Shown piece by piece: positions 32,247 to 37,652 of a stretch of DNA of 37,652 nucleotides. This DNA comes from CAZTAO01 sp964611645. Its GTDB lineage: Bacteria > Armatimonadota > UBA5829. The notes beneath the pieces were generated by a model, which saw nothing but the letters and a program-made list of their open reading frames with translations, was not told where the DNA came from and made no database searches. Each line of letters starts with the position of its first letter. Positions within the stretch are counted from its first letter, which is position 1. The stretch is taken from contig CAZTAO010000048.1 of the NCBI GenBank assembly GCA_964611645.1, positions 1-37,652 on the forward strand. The letters are read 5' to 3'. The position numbers and the translations under genes are program-made.

Positions 32247-32830
32247 GACTGCTCACCCCACTCCGGGGCAAGCCTGATATCAAGCTCCAATGCGCGCAGA
32301 ACCCGATCGACCACGTAGTCCACGAGATCGCCAATGGACTGCGGGTCATTGTAGAAACCCGGAGCCGCCGGAAGCACGATTGCCCCGGCCTCCGCCAGCG
32401 TGGTGAGGTTGCGGAGGTGAATGAGGTTGAACGGAGTCTCCCGCACCACCATCACCAGCTTCCTTCGCTCCTTCAAGCATACATCCGCGGCGCGGGTGAT
32501 GAGGTCGTCCGATACCCCCGCAGCTATCCGCCCCGCCAGCCCCATGGAACACGGGATAGCGACCATCCCGTCGTAGTCGTGTGATCCGCTCGCCGGTGGG
32601 GCGAAGAGGTCGGTGTGGTCGATCACGCGGAATGCCGATTCCTTACCAGCGGGCAGCACGGCACCCGGGTAGCTCACGCCCAGTTCCTTCTCCAGCACCG
32701 CCTTGCCCATGTCGGTCGCGCACAGGTAGATAGTCTCGTATGCCTGCGGAAGTACTTCAAGCAGCCGCTTGGCATATACCGCCCCGCTTGCGCCCGATAT
32801 CGCGACCATCAATCGTTTCTGTTTACTCAA
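32243..32830 (-). CDS. ubiX: Flavin prenyltransferase UbiX
   Basis: A 195-residue flavoprotein that prenylates FMN to make the cofactor of UbiD decarboxylases. The N-terminus LMVAISGASGAVYAKRLLEVL is the family's flavin/phosphate-binding signature, and VVRETPFNLIHLRNLTTLAEAGAIVLPAAPGFYN is diagnostic of UbiX. TTG start overlaps ubiD by 8 nt. The adjacent UbiD is its obvious client; in futalosine-pathway organisms this pair is also called MqnM/MqnL. Confidence 0.94.
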   Translation of the reverse strand: MSKQKRLMVAISGASGAVYAKRLLEVLPQAYETIYLCATDMGKAVLEKELGVSYPGAVLPAGKESAFRVIDHTDLFAPPASGSHDYDGMVAIPCSMGLAGRIAAGVSDDLITRAADVCLKERRKLVMVVRETPFNLIHLRNLTTLAEAGAIVLPAAPGFYNDPQSIGDLVDYVVDRVLRALELDIRLAPEWGEQS

Positions 32831-34268
32831 TTCCCAACTCCGACCAGATGCCGTCGATCTTCGATTTCACGTCCGCCGACATCACTATCTCCTCCGGCCA
32901 GGGTCGATAATGCTCCTCGCCGGGAATCTTGCGCGTTGCATCTATACCCATTTTGGAGCCATAGAGCGCGTTGGGGGCGGCGTGGTCCAGAACATCCACC
33001 GGCCCATCGGATAGCACTATGTCCCGCCGGGGGTCGATGTTCGCCCCAAGCCTCCACAGCGCCTCGCTGGTGTTTTGGATGTCCACTTTTTCGTCAAAAA
33101 CTATTACAATCTTGGTCAACATCATCTGCCCAAGGCCCCACAGCGCGTGGATCACCTTCCGCGCCTGCATAGGGTAACGCTTGCGGATCGAGACAAAAGC
33201 CAGGTTGTGAAACACCCCTTCCAGAGGCAGGTTCAGGTCCACTATCTCCGGTACTTGTGACTTGATCAGCGGCAGGAAAATGCGCTCGGTTGCCTTGCCG
33301 ATGAAGCAGTCCTCCATAGGTGGCTTGCCGACGATTGTCGCGGGGTAGATGGGATTGGCCCGATGAGTCACGCAGGTGACGTGGAACACGGGGTACTCAT
33401 CCGCCGGGGAATAGTAGCCGGTGTGGTCGCCGAACGGCCCTTCTGTCCGCCGCTCGCCCGGCTCAACATAGCCCTCGATCACGATCTCAGCGTCCGCGTT
33501 GACCTCCAGATCGACTGTCTTGCACCTCACCATCTCCACCGAGGCCTTCCGCAGAAACCCGGCAAAGATCATCTCATCGAAGTCTTCGGGTAGCGGGGCG
33601 GTCGCGGCGTATGTGATCGCGGGGTCGCCGCCGAGGGTCACAGCCACAGGCATCCTCTTGCCCATCTGCTCATAGCCCGCATAGTGCCGCGCGCCCACCT
33701 TGTGAACGTGCCAGTGCATACCGGTGGTCTTGGAGTCGTAGATGTGCATTCGGTACATCCCGACATTCCGGGCGCCGGTCTCGGGGTCTTTGGTGAAGAC
33801 CACGGGAAGGGTAATGAACTTACCACCGTCCTCCGGCCAGCACTTGAGCGCGGGCAGGAAGTCCAGGCTTGCGCCGCCTTCATGCACAATCTCCTGGCAC
33901 GGCGCGCTGCTCACGGTCTTCGGGAAAGACGCCGAGAGCTGCAGCAGCTTGGGCAGCATCTCGATCTTCTCGATCAGCCCGTCGGGTGGTCGTGTCCGCA
34001 TCAGGGACACAATCTGACCAGCGATCTCGTCGAGGTTCTCAACACCCAGCGCCCAGGCCATACGCTTGAAGCTGCCGAAGTGGTTGATGAGCACCGGCAC
34101 ATCGCCGCCGTTGACGTTCTCAAACAGCAGCGCAGGACCACCGCGCTTCACGGTCCGGTCGGCAATCTCGGTGATCTCAAGATCAGAGCTTACCGGGTGC
34201 TTCACCCGCACCAGTTCGCCCTTGGATTCCAGGAATGAGATAAAGTCCCGCAGGCTTGAATATGCCAT
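32823..34268 (-). CDS. ubiD: UbiD-family decarboxylase
   Basis: A 481-residue prenylated-FMN-dependent decarboxylase. Starts MAYSSLRDFISFLESKGELVRV, typical of UbiD; continues with GPALLFENV, the metal/prFMN region around NVGMYRMHIYDSKTTGMHWH, and the E-x-x-x-R-x-E catalytic block GERRTEGPFGDHTGYYS. It is expected to remove the carboxylate after prenylation in menaquinone synthesis. ATG at 34268 overlaps the upstream stop by 1 nt (TGATG). The frame is open to 34490 but that stretch is the antisense-like tail of the fusion gene and is not UbiD sequence. Confidence 0.94.
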   Translation of the reverse strand: MAYSSLRDFISFLESKGELVRVKHPVSSDLEITEIADRTVKRGGPALLFENVNGGDVPVLINHFGSFKRMAWALGVENLDEIAGQIVSLMRTRPPDGLIEKIEMLPKLLQLSASFPKTVSSAPCQEIVHEGGASLDFLPALKCWPEDGGKFITLPVVFTKDPETGARNVGMYRMHIYDSKTTGMHWHVHKVGARHYAGYEQMGKRMPVAVTLGGDPAITYAATAPLPEDFDEMIFAGFLRKASVEMVRCKTVDLEVNADAEIVIEGYVEPGERRTEGPFGDHTGYYSPADEYPVFHVTCVTHRANPIYPATIVGKPPMEDCFIGKATERIFLPLIKSQVPEIVDLNLPLEGVFHNLAFVSIRKRYPMQARKVIHALWGLGQMMLTKIVIVFDEKVDIQNTSEALWRLGANIDPRRDIVLSDGPVDVLDHAAPNALYGSKMGIDATRKIPGEEHYRPWPEEIVMSADVKSKIDGIWSELGIE

Positions 34269-36487
34269 CACTCGCCGCCTATCGAGTCTGCCGCAATCTC
34301 CGCCGAGTGCCGCACAGGCGTCTTGCAGCCCCGCTTGGCCAGCCCGCCGCCAATCTGCATAATGCAGCCGGGGCAGTCGGTGACCACGCAGTCGGCGCCG
34401 GTGGCAATGGCGTGGTCGAGCTTGCGGCTGAGGATTGCATCGGAGATCTCCGACTGCTTCAGCGAGTAGCTTCCCGCAAACCCGCAGCACTCATCGCAGT
34501 CGGTCATCTCGACCGTGTCCATCCCGCATTCCGCCAGCAGCTTGCGCGACGCCGCCGATGTGCGAGTCCCCCGCACCTGATGGCACGGGTCGTGGTAGGT
34601 GGCAGTCCCGCCGGCTCCAGCCTCCAACTCTATCCCAAGAGCTTCGACCAGCCCTGCGAAATCGTACACTTTTGCCGCCATAGCCTTCGCCCGCTCTTCC
34701 AACTCAGTGCCTTCGAGGATCTTCCGATAATGCTCCTTGAGCATAACAGCGCAGGTCGGGCAGCCGGTGACGATGTGAGTCGGGTCGCCTTCTTCCAGCG
34801 CTTCCAGGTTCTCAACGCACAACTCCAGCGCCGATTCCTCATCCCCAACATACATAGCAGGCGCTCCACAGCAGGCCTGAGACTTAGGGTATATCATCTC
34901 AGCCCCGCTGCCCCCAATCACCCTCCAAATAGCCTCGCCAATATGCGGATAAATGAAATCAATCACACACCCTGCATACAAGCTAACACGCACATCCGAA
35001 GGCGCAACGCCGTCCTTCCCCCTCTCCCCCGCGCGGGAGAGGGCCGGGCCTTTCGCAGCGGAAAAGCTCGCTGCTTGCGGCCGGCGGGTGAGGGGCGTAT
35101 CCCGCAGAAACCTCTTCGCAAACCCCGGCATCTTCCGAGACCCGAACTTCCCCGAGATCAACGGCAGATCCTTCACCAACCCATCCTCGCCGATCGCAGG
35201 GCCCTGGAACGCCCTCGCCATCCGGATCAGGGTGCCAAACACGCGCGGGTTCTTCAGAGCCGAAAGCGCGAGCTTGCCGGCCACAGGAATTCCGTTCTTC
35301 TCCACCAGCCTGCTGCGCACCTCCAGCATCATCCCCGGCACATCTATCTTCGTCGGGCAGATGCTCACGCAGTTGCTGCAACCGGTGCAAAGCGCAGCCG
35401 TATCTTCGGCAGCATCCAGACTGCCGTAGTAAACGCTGGAAACAGCCCCGATCCCGCCCATATACACATTGGCAAACGCGTGCCCGCCGATGGATCGATA
35501 CACCGGGCACAGGTTCAGGCAGGCCCCGCACCTTATGCAATACAGCGCCTCGCGGAACTTCTCATCCTCGCGCATGGCCTTGCGGCCATTGTCCACGAAG
35601 ACAATATGCAGTTCCTTGGGCCCGTGCATTCCGAGGGTGAGCACCTTCTCAACGTCCGCAGTGCGGCTTGGCCCGGTGATCATTGACACGTACGAGGTTA
35701 TCTTCTGGCCGGTCGCGCTTCTGGGGAGGACTTCGAGGATGGATACCGCGTCCCGCAGGTTCTCCACAAGCTTCTCATAGCCCACGATTGCAACGTGGAT
35801 CGGGGGCAGAGTTGTCACCAGCCGCGCGTTGCCTTCGTTGGAAACCAGCACCAGCGTGCCGGTGTCGGCGATGGCTATATTCGCGCCGGAGATGCCCATG
35901 TCGGCATCGACAAAGACCTGCCGCAGGCGCTCCCGGGCAAATGCCGCGAGGCTCTCGGGGTCGGAATCCACCTTCTCCCCCGTCGCCTTCTCAAAGAGTT
36001 CCGCTATCTGCTCCCGAGTCTTGTGGATCGCGGGGCATGTGAAGTGGGAAGGCTTCTCACCGGCAAGCTGGATTATCCACTCGCCGAGGTCGGTCTCCAC
36101 CACCTGCAACCCGGCAGCCTCCAGGGTATGGTTAAGCTCGATCTCCTCAGTCAGCATCGACTTGGCCTTGGCGATGAGCTTCACCCCGCGCTCTTGCGCC
36201 AGCTTCAGCACAATCTCCCCGGCTTCCTGCGCATTGGCCGCCTCGTGAACCACCGCCCCGATTCCCTCAGCCTCGGCCTTGAAACGGGCGAAGAGATCGT
36301 CCATCTGCTCTATGCAGCGTTCCTTGATGGCGCGGACTTCATCCTGGGCCTTAGCGAGGTCGAAACCCGCCAGCGATTTCTCGCGGGAATGTTTGTAGGA
36401 GCTAACAGAGCGGGTCAGCGCGGTTTGGAGGGACTTGTCGCGCAGTGCGTCTTGAGTTTTCTTCTTCTGATGAGGGCTTTGTGACAT
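34268..36487 (-). CDS. LutB-LutA fusion (LUD, 4Fe-4S and CCG-domain oxidoreductase)
   Basis: 739 residues. Residues ~70-310 are a LUD domain; ~316-380 hold two 4Fe-4S motifs, CIRCGACLNLCP and CTGCSNCVSICP, so residues 1-462 equal a complete LutB. Residues ~496-739 are LutA-like with two CCG domains (CVIDFIYPHIG...CCGAPA and HDPCHQVRG...CDECCGFAG). In Bacillus these are separate subunits of an L-lactate oxidation complex with LutC; lutC is not seen here. The joint (~465-495, LTRRPQAASFSAAKGPALSR) is encoded by a palindromic DNA repeat. First gene of the menaquinone operon, behind a good promoter; electrons from an oxidised 2-hydroxyacid would plausibly go to menaquinone. Confidence 0.9.
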   Translation of the reverse strand: MSQSPHQKKKTQDALRDKSLQTALTRSVSSYKHSREKSLAGFDLAKAQDEVRAIKERCIEQMDDLFARFKAEAEGIGAVVHEAANAQEAGEIVLKLAQERGVKLIAKAKSMLTEEIELNHTLEAAGLQVVETDLGEWIIQLAGEKPSHFTCPAIHKTREQIAELFEKATGEKVDSDPESLAAFARERLRQVFVDADMGISGANIAIADTGTLVLVSNEGNARLVTTLPPIHVAIVGYEKLVENLRDAVSILEVLPRSATGQKITSYVSMITGPSRTADVEKVLTLGMHGPKELHIVFVDNGRKAMREDEKFREALYCIRCGACLNLCPVYRSIGGHAFANVYMGGIGAVSSVYYGSLDAAEDTAALCTGCSNCVSICPTKIDVPGMMLEVRSRLVEKNGIPVAGKLALSALKNPRVFGTLIRMARAFQGPAIGEDGLVKDLPLISGKFGSRKMPGFAKRFLRDTPLTRRPQAASFSAAKGPALSRAGERGKDGVAPSDVRVSLYAGCVIDFIYPHIGEAIWRVIGGSGAEMIYPKSQACCGAPAMYVGDEESALELCVENLEALEEGDPTHIVTGCPTCAVMLKEHYRKILEGTELEERAKAMAAKVYDFAGLVEALGIELEAGAGGTATYHDPCHQVRGTRTSAASRKLLAECGMDTVEMTDCDECCGFAGSYSLKQSEISDAILSRKLDHAIATGADCVVTDCPGCIMQIGGGLAKRGCKTPVRHSAEIAADSIGGE
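35020..35095 (-). repeat. GGGAGAGGG palindromic repeat inside the LutB-LutA joint
   Basis: A perfect stem CCCTCTCCC / GGGAGAGGG (35020-35028 / 35035-35043, loop CCGCGC) is followed by a GC-rich region with further inverted parts (GCAGC...GCTGC) and GGCGGGTGAGGGG. This is the widespread CCCTCTCCC...GGGTGAGGG repeat type that usually lies between genes. Here it is read in frame as the linker between the two halves of the fusion protein. Confidence 0.85.
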
Positions 36488-36512
36488 GAGGGGGAATGTC
36501 CTCCGACTCTGT

Positions 36513-36542
36513 CATTATCCAACACGGTGGGGTTGGGAGTCA
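36513..36542 (-). promoter_or_regulatory. Promoter of the LutBA-menaquinone operon
   Basis: On the minus strand TTGACT (36542-36537) and GATAAT (36518-36513) with an 18-nt spacer, 26 nt before the start codon. All downstream genes to mqnC overlap or abut, so this single promoter probably drives seven genes. Confidence 0.7.
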
Positions 36543-36647
36543 AATGCGGGGAGTTGGATGGTTTGATAGTCTGATGGTTTGATGGTGGCCACGTTGCTTG
36601 TTTCCAATGTCGTATCTGGTGCGCCAGCGTATGGCAAGCCCGTTATC

Positions 36648-36733
36648 TGTCATTCCGAGGAACGAGGAATCTGCTTTTCTCCACCCTATGATCGGGTGCG
36701 ATCTGCGATCGCACCCGCACGAGGAATAGAATC
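36648..36733. repeat. TGTCATTCCGAGGAACGAGG element, second copy
   Basis: The first 33 nt (36648-36680) are identical to 15672-15704. A perfect 11-bp hairpin follows (36693-36703 CGGGTGCGATC / 36707-36717 GATCGCACCCG). The rest of the 36488-36862 spacer holds the operon promoter, a short direct repeat of GATGGTTTGAT (near 36557-36586) and no gene that I can support. Confidence 0.8.
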
Positions 36734-36862
36734 CCTTGTTCTGTTGCCTGCACGATTTGGGCTTGCTGCCGAGTCAGGGGCGGCGGCCCCGCGTATTGCC
36801 GTCTCTGCGAGCCGGGCTTCGGCTGCCAGCAGCTAGGCAAAACGATGCTCTACTTATGATAC

Positions 36863-37597
36863 CTAGTCTGCGTCGGAAAACTGTAGAATCTCTCCGTATT
36901 CCACGAGAGGGTCGGCACTATGCGTACAATTGTTCTTGGTCATGATGGCATATTCCTCGCTATGCCAGAAGTCGGCAGGGCTTGGGTCGTTGAGAATAAT
37001 GAAGAATTTCCCCTGATACCATCTTCTTTCGCCCGCAACCACTATGCTGCCGTCAGGAGCCCATGCTTGCCTCTTCTCGATATGTTTATGGCCGACGTAT
37101 TTGCGTTCGTACAGTTCAGATAGCAGATCGAACGCCTTGTTCCTGGTTTCTTGAACATCGAAAATCAGCAGCATTCCCATATCGGAACTGTCCATGGTTT
37201 GGTGAGTTCCTGGTTCCGAAGCTCTCCGACTACTTGCGATTGCCACAGATAGCAGTTCTATAGTTGCGCGGAACCTTTCCTCTATCTTGTTACGAGCACC
37301 ATCGATTATACGCTGTCCCCTTTCGCCCAGGCTGGCAACTATCTCGTCATCCAGTCTCTTCATCTGACGATCAAAGGAAGCCCCGCCTCGTTCTCGTGTC
37401 GCAAAGGCTAGGGCTGTTCGACCATCTATATCTCGGGCTTCGGCGTCAGCCCCATGTTCTAGCAATACCTCTACCGCTTCGGCATTGCGCCAGTCGGCAG
37501 CGATGTGCAGTGGTCTTACGCGACCGTTGGCGTAGTCATTGACATCAGCACCGTGTTCAATCAACAGTCGCAAGTTTTCTATACGGCTGAATAATTC
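36863..37597 (-). CDS. Ankyrin-repeat protein, 5' end missing
   Basis: At least 244 residues, N-terminally incomplete. Two ankyrin repeats are visible at the start (NLRLLIEHGADVNDYANGRV, then PLHIAADWRNAEAVEVLLEHGADAEARDIDGRTAL); the frame continues upstream of the first in-frame start codon (TTG 37573) as ELFSRIE, normal ankyrin-like sequence, up to the 55-nt repeat at 37598, where it meets a TAG within the repeat. The C-terminal ~150 residues (from RQMKRLDDEIVASLGERGQR) are a charged region of unknown function. The gene is either cut by the repeat or by the end of the assembled sequence. Confidence 0.75.
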   Translation of the reverse strand, partial: ELFSRIENLRLLIEHGADVNDYANGRVRPLHIAADWRNAEAVEVLLEHGADAEARDIDGRTALAFATRERGGASFDRQMKRLDDEIVASLGERGQRIIDGARNKIEERFRATIELLSVAIASSRRASEPGTHQTMDSSDMGMLLIFDVQETRNKAFDLLSELYERKYVGHKHIEKRQAWAPDGSIVVAGERRWYQGKFFIILNDPSPADFWHSEEYAIMTKNNCTHSADPLVEYGEILQFSDAD

Positions 37598-37652
37598 TGC
37601 CCCGCCCCCGGTTTTTCTTGGACACAGAAATGAGGTAAACTGTGTCTATGGA
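37598..37652 (-). repeat. 55-nt repeat at the right edge
   Basis: The exact reverse complement of 26602-26656, ending at the last base of the window. It abuts the truncated ankyrin gene on one side. The outer flanks of the two copies differ immediately. Confidence 0.9.

Noticed and set aside
34269..34490. N-terminal extension of ubiD to 34490
   Set aside because: The extra 74 residues overlap the fusion gene's C-terminus and do not resemble UbiD, which naturally starts at MAYSSLRDF.

Overview
The window is a G+C-rich, gene-dense bacterial segment with many GTG and TTG starts. Recognisable sigma70-type promoters (TTGACA-like, 17-18 nt spacer, TATAAT-like) precede most transcription units. The gene mix (futalosine menaquinone pathway, an operon with homologues of the plastid/cyanobacterial genes ycf35 and ycf46, several Gfo/Idh/MocA and URO-D-family genes, BNR sialidase, NanE) and the abundance of palindromic intergenic repeats suggest an uncultured environmental bacterium. 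An Armatimonadota-like lineage is my best guess, inferred from gene content only. No rRNA or other phylogenetic marker is present. The right edge looks like an assembly contig end.

Layout. 0-6.7 kb: a glycoside-hydrolase-like protein (minus strand), divergent from a TPR protein, two tandem URO-D-family paralogues separated and followed by CCTCCAGG palindromes, and a Gfo/Idh/MocA oxidoreductase. 6.8-13.2 kb (minus strand): a compact seven-gene operon, DUF1257/Ycf35-like membrane protein, TPR protein, DUF2997-like small protein, zinc-ribbon S26-peptidase-like membrane protein that lacks the catalytic dyad, PilT ATPase, PflX-like radical SAM enzyme and Ycf46-like AAA ATPase. 13.4-14.1 kb: tRNA-Leu(CAA) and a Phd/ParE-type toxin-antitoxin pair. 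14.2-23.9 kb (plus strand): a carbohydrate/amino-sugar catabolic region with ROK kinase, PIG-L deacetylase, Gfo/Idh/MocA oxidoreductase, an unknown protein, KDPG-type aldolase, and a sialidase / alpha-barrel protein / NanE / URO-D-family operon. 24-26 kb: accB and hom behind a strong promoter. 26-28.4 kb: a trypsin-like protease plus beta-propeller gene, split by a 55-nt repeat. 28.4-36.5 kb (minus strand): one seven-gene operon, LutB-LutA fusion, ubiD, ubiX, ubiA-type mqnP, mqnE, mqnA and mqnC, i.e. futalosine-pathway menaquinone synthesis joined to a probable quinone-linked oxidoreductase. 36.9-37.6 kb: an ankyrin-repeat gene cut off at the right edge.

The most striking structural feature is a set of short palindromic repeat families. 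Some lie between genes, but two have entered reading frames without breaking them. Three 26-nt palindromes add about 48 residues inside MqnC, and a GGGAGAGGG palindrome forms the linker at the junction of the LutB-LutA fusion. One intergenic copy shares 30 identical bases with the MqnC insert. The last 55 nt of the window are the exact reverse complement of the 55 nt that split the protease gene, which points to a mobile repeat and to an assembly-graph break.

The most interesting candidate system is the Ycf35-TPR-DUF2997-pseudo-S26-PilT-radical SAM-Ycf46 operon: a AAA ATPase module of unknown function, linked here to a membrane-embedded inactive signal-peptidase homologue and a secretion-type ATPase.
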